A DNA stretch of 64,000 nt, taken from GWE2-40-63 sp041664345 (GTDB lineage: Bacteria; Bacteroidota; Bacteroidia; Bacteroidales; SZUA-534). Below are positions 38,055-47,223 of this stretch, in pieces. The notes beneath the pieces are model-generated. The model had not been told where the DNA came from. It searched no databases and saw only the letters and a list, made by a program, of their open reading frames with translations. The position numbers and the translations under genes were made by a program. Location of the stretch: assembly GCA_041664345.1 (NCBI GenBank), contig JBAYKX010000015.1:37176-101175 (forward strand). Reading direction: 5' to 3'. The first letter of the stretch is position 1. Every line of letters starts with the position of its first letter.

Positions 38055-38837
38055 TTATTCATTAAAAAATGTTCCTGAAAATATTTTTTTGGCGGGACCT
38101 TCCAGCCAAATATCAGTATAATTTGCCTCACCAAGAGCGTTAAAATAAACAGTTAGAGAACCCCCTTTTGCCTTTAAATGAATGGGAGATTCCATGTTTT
38201 TTAATGCATTCAATGCCAATGCAGATGCTACGGCTCCTGTTCCGCAGGCATAGGTTTCATCTTCAACACCGCGCTCATAAGTATAAATGAGTGGCTGTTT
38301 TTGGTTGGCTAAAACAAAATTTACATTGGTACCTTCTTTTTTATACTTTGCATTATTCCGTATTTCTCTTCCTTTTGAACAAACATCAAAGTCCAAGGTA
38401 TCTTTAAATAAAACCAAATGAGGTGACCCTGTATTCATGAACATTCCCATTTCATGTTTCTCAATATTCGTAACATTGGCCATTTTGAGTGTAATTTTGT
38501 CATGATGGTGAAAAATGGCTTCATGAGCTCCATCAGGGGCTTTAAATCGTGTTTTATGTTTTATTAAACCCAAATCGTGGGCAAATGCTACAATGCACCG
38601 ACCACCATTGCCGCACATGCTTCCAGGCTTTCCATCTGAATTGTAAAAATCCATATAAAAATCAAAACCTTCCAAATCGCGCAAAATAATAAGGCCATCA
38701 GCTCCAATTCCAAAGCGTCTATGGCACATTTGTTGAATCTCAGATTCAGTTAGTGAAACATTTAAATTGAAACCATTTATTATAATAAAATCGTTTCCAG
38801 TTCCATGATACTTATGAAATGAAATTGAATGAAGCAT
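38055..38837 (-). CDS. dapF: Diaminopimelate epimerase
   Basis: A 260-residue cytosolic enzyme converting LL- to meso-diaminopimelate for lysine and peptidoglycan. The two catalytic cysteines are in MCGNGGRC (near residue 78) and YACGTGAVASA (near 197), both present. N-terminus HKYHGTGNDFI matches the family. It precedes the divergent htrA gene across 189 nt. Length is normal. No operon partner adjoins it; the SiaB gene lies downstream on the same strand. Confidence 0.94.
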   Translation of the reverse strand: MLHSISFHKYHGTGNDFIIINGFNLNVSLTESEIQQMCHRRFGIGADGLIILRDLEGFDFYMDFYNSDGKPGSMCGNGGRCIVAFAHDLGLIKHKTRFKAPDGAHEAIFHHHDKITLKMANVTNIEKHEMGMFMNTGSPHLVLFKDTLDFDVCSKGREIRNNAKYKKEGTNVNFVLANQKQPLIYTYERGVEDETYACGTGAVASALALNALKNMESPIHLKAKGGSLTVYFNALGEANYTDIWLEGPAKKIFSGTFFNE

Positions 38838-38989
38838 TCAGATGAAAATATTAATAGGTTAAAATTGTGTTAAAGATAAGAAAAAGTACAACAAAAAAAA
38901 TTATTATTGCGTTTGTGTAATTGAATTCAATTTACCCTTCTAATTAAATAATTAAAGCGTTAATAATCGTAACAAGGAATCAATAAATT

Positions 38990-38997
38990 TAAATTTG
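38990..38997 (+). promoter_or_regulatory. Candidate -7 box of htrA
   Basis: TAAATTTG fits the Bacteroidota -7 consensus TAnnTTTG and lies 29 nt upstream of the htrA start. The -33 box is not clear. Confidence 0.35.
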
Positions 38998-39026
38998 TAC
39001 TCAATAAATTAAAATTAAAACGAATT

Positions 39027-40457
39027 ATGAAAAAAATATTAGGATTAACTATTGCAGCCGTCTTAGGAGGAACCGTTACCCTTTTCGGGTACTTGATATT
39101 TTTTAATAAAGAGAATATCATCCAAAGTGAACCAATTTCTGCGGTAAGCCAAAAGGTAAGCCAAACGTTACCTCCTTATTCAAGTAACCTCGATTTTACT
39201 TATGCCGCTGAGAAAACTGTGCATGCAGTGGTGCATGTAAAGGTTCGAAGCCAATATTCAGAGTATGAAAACCCTTTTTACAATTTTTTATTTGGAAAAC
39301 CGAATTATCAATCAGAACCTATACCTATTGTATCTGCAGGAAGCGGAGTAATAATCTCAAATGATGGATATATTGTCACAAATAACCATGTAATTGAAGG
39401 TGCTGAAATTTTGGAAGTAACATTAAACGATAAACGGACGTTTACAGCAAAAGTTATTGGAGCTGATGGAACGACAGACATTGCATTGTTAAAAATTGAT
39501 GGATCCAGTTTTCCATATCTTGATTGGGGCAACTCCGATAATTTAAAAGTTGGAGAATGGGTTTTAGCAGTAGGAAATCCATTTAATTTAGCTTCCACTG
39601 TTACGGCCGGTATTGTTAGTGCTAAAGCACGCAGCATTAATATTTTAAATAAGAGTGCTGCCATTGAGGCATTCATACAAACCGATGCTGCGGTGAATCC
39701 GGGAAATAGCGGTGGAGCTCTTGTTGATACCGATGGTAAATTAATTGGTATAAATACAGCCATAGCAAGTCCTACGGGTTCTTTTTCGGGATATTCATTT
39801 GCTGTTCCTCAAAAAATTGCTCAAAAGATAGTCAATGATTTATTAGAATTTGGAGCTGTTCAACGGGCATTCATTGGCGTAAGTATTGCTGATGTTACTT
39901 CACCTGTGGCAAAACAAAATGGCATAACAGCTACCAAAGGAGTTTACGTAAGTGATGTTTCGGAAGGTGGAGCTGCCAAAGATGCAGGAATTAAAGGAGG
40001 TGATGTGATTCTTAAAATAAAAGATATTCCGGTAAACAGTACTTCAGAGTTACAGGAGCAAATTGGACAATACCGACCAGGTGATCAGATAGAAGTAACC
40101 GTTATCAGGTCAGGAAAAGAAAAAACAATGTTGCTTACTTTACGCAATATTGAAGGTAAAACGGATGTTGTAAAAGGTGATGAGACGTTTGAAATACATG
40201 GTGCTAAATTTAGAACGCTATCATCATTAGAAGCCTCAAAACTTCGATTGAAAGGGGGAGTACTTATAATTTCCATTTCAGAAGGGAAATTTAAATCGGC
40301 AGGAATTAAAGAAGGCTTTATTATAACGTCAGTTAACAGAACGTCGATTTATGATTTGCAGGATTTCCGCCTAATATTTGATAATTTGCAAGGTGGAATA
40401 TATATTGAAGGCATTTATCCTAATGGTATTTCAGCTTATTATGCATTTGGTATTTAA
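39027..40457 (+). CDS. htrA: HtrA/DegP-type periplasmic serine protease
   Basis: A 476-residue protease with an N-terminal membrane/signal segment (5-25), catalytic triad H121 (TNNHVIEG), D151 (TTDIALL) and S228 (NPGNSGGA), then PDZ1 (about 265-365) and a second, diverged PDZ-like domain (about 380-470). It degrades or refolds misfolded envelope proteins. Length fits Do-type proteases. In Bacteroidota such proteins are often essential for envelope stress. It lies upstream of rpoD but is separated from it by a leader and terminator-like hairpin. Confidence 0.93.
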   Translation: MKKILGLTIAAVLGGTVTLFGYLIFFNKENIIQSEPISAVSQKVSQTLPPYSSNLDFTYAAEKTVHAVVHVKVRSQYSEYENPFYNFLFGKPNYQSEPIPIVSAGSGVIISNDGYIVTNNHVIEGAEILEVTLNDKRTFTAKVIGADGTTDIALLKIDGSSFPYLDWGNSDNLKVGEWVLAVGNPFNLASTVTAGIVSAKARSINILNKSAAIEAFIQTDAAVNPGNSGGALVDTDGKLIGINTAIASPTGSFSGYSFAVPQKIAQKIVNDLLEFGAVQRAFIGVSIADVTSPVAKQNGITATKGVYVSDVSEGGAAKDAGIKGGDVILKIKDIPVNSTSELQEQIGQYRPGDQIEVTVIRSGKEKTMLLTLRNIEGKTDVVKGDETFEIHGAKFRTLSSLEASKLRLKGGVLIISISEGKFKSAGIKEGFIITSVNRTSIYDLQDFRLIFDNLQGGIYIEGIYPNGISAYYAFGI

Positions 40458-40616
40458 TTTTCGAATATTTTAATTACTTTTGTAACCCTTTTGAATAAAA
40501 ATCCGTAAAATGCTACGATTTGTAAGAAACAATATCTGAGAGGGAAGGATGAAAAACAAGGTAAATGATATTAAATAACCTGGCTGTCAAGTAGTTTATG
40601 GCCAGGTTTTTGTTTT
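40453..40616 (+). promoter_or_regulatory. rpoD leader with candidate promoter, two tiny ORFs and a terminator-like hairpin
   Basis: A -7 box TACTTTTG at 40475-40482 (with TTTA at 40453) could start an RNA after htrA. Two tiny ORFs follow: 40510-40539 (MLRFVRNNI) and 40549-40578 (MKNKVNDIK, preceded by GGAAGG). A hairpin AACCTGGC/GCCAGGTT (40577-40608) with TTTTTGTTTT overlaps the stop of the second ORF. The geometry resembles transcription attenuation ahead of rpoD; it may equally be the htrA terminator. Confidence 0.4.
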
Positions 40617-40660
40617 GAGAATAGGGTAAATTAATAAATTGGCAAAAGAAAGAATTTAAA

Positions 40661-41521
40661 ATGAGACAATTAAAAATCACCAAGTCAATCACGAATCGTG
40701 AAAGCGCTTCGCTTGATAAGTATTTGCAAGAGATTGGAAAAGAAGAGTTGATTACCGTTGAAGAGGAGGTTGAGTTAGCGCAGCGAATCAGAAAAGGTGA
40801 TAGGATTGCATTGGAAAAGCTTACCAAAGCCAATCTTCGATTTGTTGTATCTGTGGCAAAACAATACCAAAATCAAGGATTGAGTTTACCTGATTTAATT
40901 AATGAAGGAAACTTAGGTTTGATTAAAGCTGCTGAAAAATTTGATGAAACCCGTGGTTTTAAATTTATATCGTATGCGGTGTGGTGGATTAGGCAGTCTA
41001 TCTTGCAAGCGTTAGCCGAACAATCAAGAATTGTGCGTTTGCCGCTGAATCAAGTGGGTTCATTGAACAAAATTAACAAAGCGTATTCAAAATTTGAACA
41101 GGAAAACGAGCGCACCCCTTCGCCAGAAGAATTGGCTGGTGCCCTTGATTTACCTAAAGATAAAGTAATTGACACCTTAAGGGTTTCAGGCCGTCATATT
41201 TCGGTAGATGCACCATTTGTTGAAGGTGAAGACAATAGCTTGTTGGATGTGCTTGAAAACAAAGATTCCCCAATTGCCGATACCAAGCTGATGTATGAAT
41301 CGTTGAGCCGTGAAATAGAGCGTGCCTTAGCTACGTTAACTGAAAGGGAGCGCGATATCATCCGGTTGTTCTTTGGTATTGCTTGTCAGGAAATGACTTT
41401 AGAGGAGATAGGCGAAAAATTTGGATTGACCCGAGAGCGTGTCCGCCAAATTAAAGAAAAAGCTATACGTAGGTTACGTCACACATCGAGAAGTAAGTTG
41501 TTAAAAACATATTTAGGATAA
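40661..41521 (+). CDS. rpoD: Primary sigma factor of RNA polymerase (Bacteroidota sigma-70)
   Basis: A 286-residue sigma factor without region 1.1 and the non-conserved region, the compact form normal in Bacteroidota. Visible: region 1.2 (SLDKYLQEIGKEELIT), region 2 (DLINEGNLGLIKAAEKFD, FISYAVWWIRQSI), region 3 (RTPSPEELAGAL), and region 4 HTH (TLEEIGEKFGLTRERVRQIK). It recognises promoters with TTTG and TAnnTTTG, which are the boxes used elsewhere in this window. Followed by a bidirectional terminator shared with uvrB. Confidence 0.97.
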   Translation: MRQLKITKSITNRESASLDKYLQEIGKEELITVEEEVELAQRIRKGDRIALEKLTKANLRFVVSVAKQYQNQGLSLPDLINEGNLGLIKAAEKFDETRGFKFISYAVWWIRQSILQALAEQSRIVRLPLNQVGSLNKINKAYSKFEQENERTPSPEELAGALDLPKDKVIDTLRVSGRHISVDAPFVEGEDNSLLDVLENKDSPIADTKLMYESLSREIERALATLTERERDIIRLFFGIACQEMTLEEIGEKFGLTRERVRQIKEKAIRRLRHTSRSKLLKTYLG

Positions 41522-41547
41522 AAAAAAGCGGCAAATGCCGCTTTTTT
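41522..41547. terminator. Bidirectional terminator between rpoD and uvrB
   Basis: A perfect hairpin AAAAAAGCGGCA/TGCCGCTTTTTT with a 2-nt loop, starting right after the rpoD stop and ending 7 nt from the uvrB stop. Confidence 0.92.
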
Positions 41548-41554
41548 CTTTTAT

Positions 41555-43567
41555 TCACTTGGTTTGAAGGAGTTTCTGTAGTTCAAACATTTCATCTCGC
41601 AATCGCGCCGCTTCAATAAAATCAAGTTTACCAGCTGCCTGTTCCATTTGCTTTTTGGTTTTTTCAATAGTCTTTAAAAGCGCATCTTTGCTCATGTAGG
41701 CAATTATTGGGTCGGCAGCTATATCAATATTTTCCTTTCCACTGTATGCCTTAGGATTCACTTTTTGCTCAAACTCTTTACTTACCATACTACGTTGCGA
41801 CTTTACAATTGACTGAGGTGTAATATCATTATCTTCATTGTATTTCAATTGCTTTATCCTTCGCCGATTGGTTTCATCAATAGTCCGTTGCATTGAGCCA
41901 GTCATTTTATCGGCATACATAATTACTTTTCCATTTACATTCCGTGCAGCCCTGCCAGAGGTTTGTGTCAAAGAACGTTCAGAGCGTAGAAAACCTTCTT
42001 TATCAGCATCTAAAATGGCAACAAGCGACACTTCAGGTAAATCTAACCCTTCGCGCAATAGGTTTACTCCAACAAGTACATCGAACAATCCTTTTCGGAG
42101 GTTTTCCAGTATTTCAACTCTATCCAAGGTATCTACATCGCTGTGGATGTAATTGCTTTTGATTTTTAATTTAAGCAAATACTTGTTCAGTTCTTCAGCC
42201 ATCCTTTTTGTCAAAGTAGTAACTAAAATGCGTTCATCTTTCCCTATACGCAGGTTGATCTCTTTAATCAAATCGTCAATCTGGTTCAAACTTGGTCGCA
42301 CTTCAATAATGGGATCTAATAATCCAGTAGGGCGGATGACTTGCTCGGTAATTATGCCACCGCATTTATCTAACTCATAATCGGCAGGAGTGGCACTTAC
42401 ATAAATTGTTTGTCCGGTAAGCTCGTCAAACTCTTCAAATCGTAAAGGACGATTGTCGAGAGCTGCAGGCAGTCGGAATCCATATTCCACCAAATTTTCC
42501 TTTCGGGAACGGTCGCCACCATACATAGCCCTTATCTGTGGAATGGTTACGTGGCTTTCGTCAATGATGGTGATAAAATCGGAAGGAAAATAATCGAGCA
42601 GGCAGAAAGGGCGTGTACCTTGATCGCGGCCATCAAAATATCGGGAATAATTTTCAATCCCCGGACAATAACCCAATTCACGAATCATTTCCAAGTCGTA
42701 GTTGACCCGTTCATCGATGCGCTTTGCCTCGTAAGGCTTCCCAATACTTTTAAAATATTCTATCTGCTTAACTAAATCATCCTGAATTTGGCGAATTGCC
42801 TGTTGAATCCGCGATTGGGTAGTTACGAAAATATTGGCCGGATAAATCAGGGTTTGTTCCATTTTCTCAATGGTGTGGCCATTAACCGGGTCAAAGGAAT
42901 ATATTTCTTCAATTACATCACCCCAGAAAATAACCCGGTAAGCGATATCTCCATAAGCTAAAAAAACATCCACTGTATCGCCTTTTACCCGAAAATTTCC
43001 GCGGTTGAATTCCACTTCATTCCTGCTATAAAGGGCATCAACCAGTTTCCGGAGGAATTGGTTTCTACCGGGTTCATCGCCAATTTTAATGGAAATGCTA
43101 TTCTCATGAAAATCGGCCGGATTCCCGATACCATACAAACAGGAAACCGATGAAACCACAATAACATCGCGCCTTCCGGAAAGAATGGAGGAGGTTGTTC
43201 TTAGCCTAAGCTTTTCAATTTCCTGGTTAATACTCAAATCCTTCTCAATATAAGTATTAGTAACTGGGAGGTATGCTTCCGGTTGGTAATAATCGTAATA
43301 AGAAACAAAATATTCTACGGCATTATCCGGAAAAAACTCTTTAAACTCAGAATACAACTGAGCTGCCAAGGTTTTGTTATGACTTAAAATCAATGCCGGA
43401 CGTTTCAGTTGCTGAAGCACGTTGGCAATGGTGAACGTTTTACCCGAACCAGTTACACCCAACAGAGTTTGGCATGGCATCTGTTGATTGATTCCCTGAA
43501 CAAGCTTTTCAATTGCCTGAGGTTGATCACCTGTGGGTTGAAAAGGGGCTTTTATTATAAGATCCAT
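41555..43567 (-). CDS. uvrB: UvrABC system protein B
   Basis: A 670-residue helicase-like subunit of nucleotide excision repair. Visible: Walker A GVTGSGKT, beta-hairpin segment YYDYYQPEAYLP, DExH-type IIDESHVT, motif VI QTSGRAARN and a C-terminal UVR domain (LDFIEAARLRDEMFELQ) that contacts UvrC. Length is normal (E. coli 673). It shares the bidirectional terminator with rpoD and follows the EEP gene by 11 nt on the same strand. Transcription may start upstream of that gene. Confidence 0.97.
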   Translation of the reverse strand: MDLIIKAPFQPTGDQPQAIEKLVQGINQQMPCQTLLGVTGSGKTFTIANVLQQLKRPALILSHNKTLAAQLYSEFKEFFPDNAVEYFVSYYDYYQPEAYLPVTNTYIEKDLSINQEIEKLRLRTTSSILSGRRDVIVVSSVSCLYGIGNPADFHENSISIKIGDEPGRNQFLRKLVDALYSRNEVEFNRGNFRVKGDTVDVFLAYGDIAYRVIFWGDVIEEIYSFDPVNGHTIEKMEQTLIYPANIFVTTQSRIQQAIRQIQDDLVKQIEYFKSIGKPYEAKRIDERVNYDLEMIRELGYCPGIENYSRYFDGRDQGTRPFCLLDYFPSDFITIIDESHVTIPQIRAMYGGDRSRKENLVEYGFRLPAALDNRPLRFEEFDELTGQTIYVSATPADYELDKCGGIITEQVIRPTGLLDPIIEVRPSLNQIDDLIKEINLRIGKDERILVTTLTKRMAEELNKYLLKLKIKSNYIHSDVDTLDRVEILENLRKGLFDVLVGVNLLREGLDLPEVSLVAILDADKEGFLRSERSLTQTSGRAARNVNGKVIMYADKMTGSMQRTIDETNRRRIKQLKYNEDNDITPQSIVKSQRSMVSKEFEQKVNPKAYSGKENIDIAADPIIAYMSKDALLKTIEKTKKQMEQAAGKLDFIEAARLRDEMFELQKLLQTK

Positions 43568-43578
43568 TTTTTTAGGAC

Positions 43579-44592
43579 TTATTTTTCATAAAACACAGCA
43601 TAAACCGGATAATGGTCGCTATATCCTCCAAAATACTTGTCGCCACCATAGGTTCTATTGGGTGCTTTATCTCCATTTTTTTGGGTATAATTCAAGAATT
43701 CAGGAGTGTGGATGAACCCGGTTTCAGTAAATAACCGAAAACCCTTATTTTGAGGATATAATGAACGGGTAACTATTAAATTGTCTAACATGTTGTATTT
43801 CCCTTTGAAATAATAACTGCCCAATCCTTGAAGATGTTTTTCATATAAAATATTCGTCAATAAGCAGGTATCGTTTGGCAAACCAGCGTTTAATGCTTGA
43901 TGTAAACTTTTGTTAGATGGTTCATCGTTAAAATCGCCCATAATCACAATTTTACTGGTTTTATTGAGTGATACGATGGAATCAACCTGAACTTTTAAAA
44001 CTTCAGCACATGTTACCCGTTTAACCTCCGAATCGTCTTGACCACCTCTGCGCGAGGACCAGTGGTTAACAAAAATATGAACGGTATCTTTTTTTACTAA
44101 TCCTTTAACATAAAGAATATCACGGGTACGCCGTTCCTCAGAATTATTAAAATAAACGGGTATGGCTTTATGCAAAATATACTTAAAAGCATCAGGTCGG
44201 TATATTAAACCACAATCAATTCCTCTAGCATCAGGGCCTTCGATAAGTAATGGGATGTAATTTGCTTTTTTAAGAATTGGCAGTTTTACTAAATCCTTTA
44301 AAACCTGAATATTCTCTAATTCAATCATTCCAACTATTTCGGGCAGTTCTTCCGCATGGATTGAGGCAATTACCTGTGCAATATTCTCTAGTTTTTTATT
44401 ATATTTTTCAGTATTCCAATTTTTTGCCGATTCCGGTAAAAAATCATCAATTTTGCTGTTAGCAACTGTATCAAATAGGTTTTCAACATTGTAATTCATT
44501 ACAGTAAAATACTTAGATTTATTCCATTGTAAAGGTTGAGCAACGCTTGTAACAAGAATAAAAAAGAAAGTAATTATTAGAAAACTTTTCAT
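43579..44592 (-). CDS. Exported endonuclease/exonuclease/phosphatase-family protein
   Basis: A 337-residue protein with a signal peptide (about 1-19) and the EEP fold: MNYNVENLFD (metal-binding N/E), VGMIELEN, FVNHWSSRRGG, GDFNDEPS, and catalytic YSDHYPVYA at the C-terminus. Members hydrolyse phosphodiester or phosphomonoester bonds; Bacteroidota homologues are secreted or periplasmic. Substrate not predictable. Upstream of and co-directional with uvrB (11 nt gap). Start MKSFLII chosen for the signal peptide. Confidence 0.82.
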   Translation of the reverse strand: MKSFLIITFFFILVTSVAQPLQWNKSKYFTVMNYNVENLFDTVANSKIDDFLPESAKNWNTEKYNKKLENIAQVIASIHAEELPEIVGMIELENIQVLKDLVKLPILKKANYIPLLIEGPDARGIDCGLIYRPDAFKYILHKAIPVYFNNSEERRTRDILYVKGLVKKDTVHIFVNHWSSRRGGQDDSEVKRVTCAEVLKVQVDSIVSLNKTSKIVIMGDFNDEPSNKSLHQALNAGLPNDTCLLTNILYEKHLQGLGSYYFKGKYNMLDNLIVTRSLYPQNKGFRLFTETGFIHTPEFLNYTQKNGDKAPNRTYGGDKYFGGYSDHYPVYAVFYEK

Positions 44593-44868
44593 AGTGGATT
44601 GATTTAATTAATTCGTTTAGTTTAACTTTTCCATTGTTATAAAAACATTGTATCTTTCCTTAACCAGTGCATGAGAACCAGAATAAAAAATACAATCCTT
44701 GACAAAAATAGGATTTTATCCTTCAATCTTTAATTCAGTGAGACTTTAATTTTGTAATGAAAAATTGAATGGTCAAACTGATTCCGAAAGCGATTGATGG
44801 TTCTTATGGATTATTCCTTGTTTGCCGGATGGCAGGTTACCCGCTCACTGGTTGCAAAAAAAGAAAAT

Positions 44869-45468
44869 TCAATCATTCTTTAGTTCAATTAACCGAGGAT
44901 GCGTGGCTACTTTAAAACCAAATAATCCTGTTTTGATTCTATATGAAGCAGAATCGGGTTCAAAAGGAAATTTATCGGTTGAGAAACGCCTGATTTCTGT
45001 TTGATTTTCAAAAATATTGTTTTCCAAGTTGACTTCAATTAAGTGGTCAGAATAATATACGTTATAACTTTCAACCTTATATTTTTCATCGGATACATTG
45101 AGAACCACAGCAAAATTGAGAACTAATACAAGTGCTGTAAAAACTGGAGCAAGAGCGCAAACTGCGAGCAAAATCTTAAGTTCTTTTCTGACACTATATA
45201 TTTTAGGAAGCATTCGATGAGGGATAAGGCTAAAAATAATGGCCCAAATAATATAAATCCGGCTTATTTGAATCCAAGAAAGAAGCGTTGGGATTCCAAT
45301 TATGGCTATAGCTATAATGCCAACAAAGAATAAAATAGCCATCCATTGGATGTGCATTTCCATTTTTTTATTCAAACCAATTATTTGCTCTCTTTTATTT
45401 CGTGCTTGTAAGATAAGCCATCGTCGGTATAATTTTTTATATGGGCTCTGTTTGTTCACTAAGTTCAT
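44869..45468 (-). CDS. Unrecognised membrane protein
   Basis: About 199 residues from the ATG at 45468. A basic, lysine/arginine-rich N-terminus (YKKLYRRWLILQARNKREQ) precedes three hydrophobic segments (AILFFVGIIAIAIIGIP, IYIIWAIIFSLIP, LLAVCALAPVFTALVLVL) and a C-terminal, probably external or periplasmic domain of about 75 residues. I do not recognise the family. An upstream start at 45531 lies next to the repeat array and gives a cysteine-rich extension, so it was not used. Confidence 0.55.
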   Translation of the reverse strand: MNLVNKQSPYKKLYRRWLILQARNKREQIIGLNKKMEMHIQWMAILFFVGIIAIAIIGIPTLLSWIQISRIYIIWAIIFSLIPHRMLPKIYSVRKELKILLAVCALAPVFTALVLVLNFAVVLNVSDEKYKVESYNVYYSDHLIEVNLENNIFENQTEIRRFSTDKFPFEPDSASYRIKTGLFGFKVATHPRLIELKND

Positions 45469-45551
45469 TTTACAACTTAAAGGTAGGCATGATTGATTAA
45501 ATGTCAACGCCCAAAAGCTACAATTTTGCAATTGTGATGGAAGGTGAGATA

Positions 45552-45697
45552 GAAGTTAGATAATAGAAGTTAGAAGACCGAAGTCGGAAGTCAGAAGTCA
45601 GAAGCATGAAGTTAGAAGTCAGAAGCATGAAGTTAGAAGTCAGAAGCATGAAGTTAGAAACAAGCAACCAATAACCAGAAACCAGTAACCAATTACC
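45552..45697. repeat. 7-nt-period degenerate tandem array 3
   Basis: About 20 heptamers. On the plus strand GAAGTTA, GAAGTCA and GAAGCAT units, including a higher-order repeat of three units (21 nt) four times, pass in register into ATAACCA/GTAACCA units. Lies between two co-directional minus-strand genes; starts about 30 nt after the upstream stop (45728). Confidence 0.9.
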
Positions 45698-45727
45698 TCT
45701 AAAATACAATTCTAACATCTTAAATAA

Positions 45728-46864
45728 CTATCCAACCTGTTGATTCAGCAGTATATTCTTAATCGGGCGGAATTCGTTACGAATAGTCATCCATTTATCA
45801 GGAAATTCTTCCATTAAATGCAGTACTTTTTTCTGGTGATTTTTAAGGGCATCGGTAATTGCAGGGGCTGAAATGGGCGAGGGGCAAGCATTACCTACAT
45901 TTTCGCCGGTTAACCGCTGCTTGCTATTTGAAACCAAGCAGGCTGCACTTTCCAATTTGTCGAGCAAATGAATCGTTTTTAAATACCGTTCGTTCACTGA
46001 GTGTTGTGTATTGGTGGCTACACTTAGCTTGGGGTTTTCGAATTCAAGTTCCCATGATTTTAAAACAATGGTGGACTGTGGGTTACCGAAATTAAGGTTG
46101 ATGGCCAATTTTGCTGAGTATTCAATAGCTGCAATCAATTGATCGCTATTCCCCACATAAGAAACAATTTTCTGAATGGCTCCAGCATCAAAATCAAACC
46201 GGACGTTGTGCTGAGTTTCTATATCGGCTAAATACTGGCGACACATTGCAACCAAACTTTGTCCGTATAAAAGCTTAATTTTTCCCAATTCGTCGTTGAG
46301 TTCTTTATTTTCAACTTGTAAATACTGCATCTTTTGATTCATGGAAATTAACGTCTGGCTATCGGTTAATTTTTGTTGCAAAACCCAATTCAAACTATTA
46401 AAAACCAACGATCCAATTATTGATTTTTCATTGGTTGTAAGACTGCTATTACTGTCAGATACTCCAAAACAACTGTTGTTCCGGTTTAGATAAAGAAATA
46501 GTAAGTCAGCATGTCCATCCAACGGATTGTTGAATCCAAGGCAAAGAACTATATTTTGTAACTCGTCAAAAATAGTAAGCTGCTTCACTTGATTATTAAC
46601 AGCTTCAAATGGGAGTTGGCTTACAGACATCCATTGCCACTGGAACTTTTTATTCCGCATTTTCTGAACTTGGACAGGTTCACTTATAAAGAAGTCATTG
46701 ATAGTTGAGTTTGTCGAATTGTTTTGAAGTTCTTTACATAAGACTTGTTGGCTGGAGCTATCGTAAAATAAGGCAATTGCTTTTTCAATTCCAGGAATTA
46801 AAAATACTGAAGTCTCTAAAAGCAAGATGCTTGGTTGTTTTATAAATGAAAAGATTCCAGCCAT
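45728..46864 (-). CDS. Hypothetical protein with central coiled coil
   Basis: A 378-residue protein I do not recognise. No signal peptide or membrane helix is convincing (the N-terminal SILLLETSVFLIPGIEKAIAL is only moderately hydrophobic). Residues 1-150 may form an alpha/beta sensor-like domain, 170-195 a coiled coil (MNQKMQYLQVENKELNDEL), and the C-terminal part (300-378) is helical and could bind nucleic acid (ITDALKNHQKKVLHLMEEF). The 5' region carries several TTAATTAAG-like boxes shared with a divergent micropeptide gene. Confidence 0.55.
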   Translation of the reverse strand: MAGIFSFIKQPSILLLETSVFLIPGIEKAIALFYDSSSQQVLCKELQNNSTNSTINDFFISEPVQVQKMRNKKFQWQWMSVSQLPFEAVNNQVKQLTIFDELQNIVLCLGFNNPLDGHADLLFLYLNRNNSCFGVSDSNSSLTTNEKSIIGSLVFNSLNWVLQQKLTDSQTLISMNQKMQYLQVENKELNDELGKIKLLYGQSLVAMCRQYLADIETQHNVRFDFDAGAIQKIVSYVGNSDQLIAAIEYSAKLAINLNFGNPQSTIVLKSWELEFENPKLSVATNTQHSVNERYLKTIHLLDKLESAACLVSNSKQRLTGENVGNACPSPISAPAITDALKNHQKKVLHLMEEFPDKWMTIRNEFRPIKNILLNQQVG

Positions 46865-46916
46865 ATTGAATTTTAAGGAATCAAAGTTAAATGAATTGAG
46901 TGAATTAAGGAAATAT

Positions 46917-47011
46917 TATTAAGTGTATTTGTGAAACAATTAAGTTTAGCTTAATTTCTAATTAAGTATAAATTTAATCCTTAATTAAGTAAAATTATTG
47001 ACTTAATTAAC
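46917..47011. promoter_or_regulatory. Cluster of TTAATTAAG-like boxes
   Basis: At least five TTAAG/CTTAA elements in 95 nt between divergent genes, including a perfect inverted pair AATTAAG-TTTAG-CTTAATT (46938-46956), CTTAATTAAG (46980-46989) and ACTTAATTAA (47001-47010). A further copy, TTAATTAAG, is at 47351-47359. Looks like a multi-site operator. Confidence 0.45.
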
Positions 47012-47042
47012 TTTTACAAAGCTTTGAAAGAATCTATTTTTG
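47012..47042 (+). promoter_or_regulatory. Candidate promoter of the micropeptide gene
   Basis: TTTT at 47012-47015, 19 nt, then TATTTTTG at 47035-47042, matching the Bacteroidota -33/-7 form and spacing. It directly follows the TTAATTAAG boxes. Confidence 0.5.
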
Positions 47043-47115
47043 AAAGGCATAAATAGGTAAATATATTTATTGCAATTACAAAACACTTAATAACTTAATA
47101 ATAGGAGGATGAATT

Positions 47116-47223
47116 ATGGGCTATGTTTTATTAGTGATAACAATGGTTTTATTTGTTGATTATTTATTGACCAACAGAAAAAAACAAATCAGAAAATCGA
47201 AACAGGAGCCGTCCGGTATATAA
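47116..47223 (+). CDS. 35-residue membrane micropeptide
   Basis: Codes MGYVLLVITMVLFVDYLL followed by TNRKKQIRKSKQEPSGI: one membrane helix (residues 3-18) and a strongly basic C-terminal tail, so the tail should face the cytoplasm. An AGGAGG ribosome-binding site at 47103-47108 lies 7 nt before the ATG, striking in a phylum that mostly lacks Shine-Dalgarno sites. A good promoter match lies 75 nt upstream. I do not recognise the peptide; small helices of this kind often modulate a membrane complex or transporter. Confidence 0.6.
   Translation: MGYVLLVITMVLFVDYLLTNRKKQIRKSKQEPSGI

Noticed and set aside
45518..45718. 66-codon minus-strand frame with repeated MLLTSNF
   Set aside because: It is a reading of the heptamer array (three units make seven codons), not a gene.
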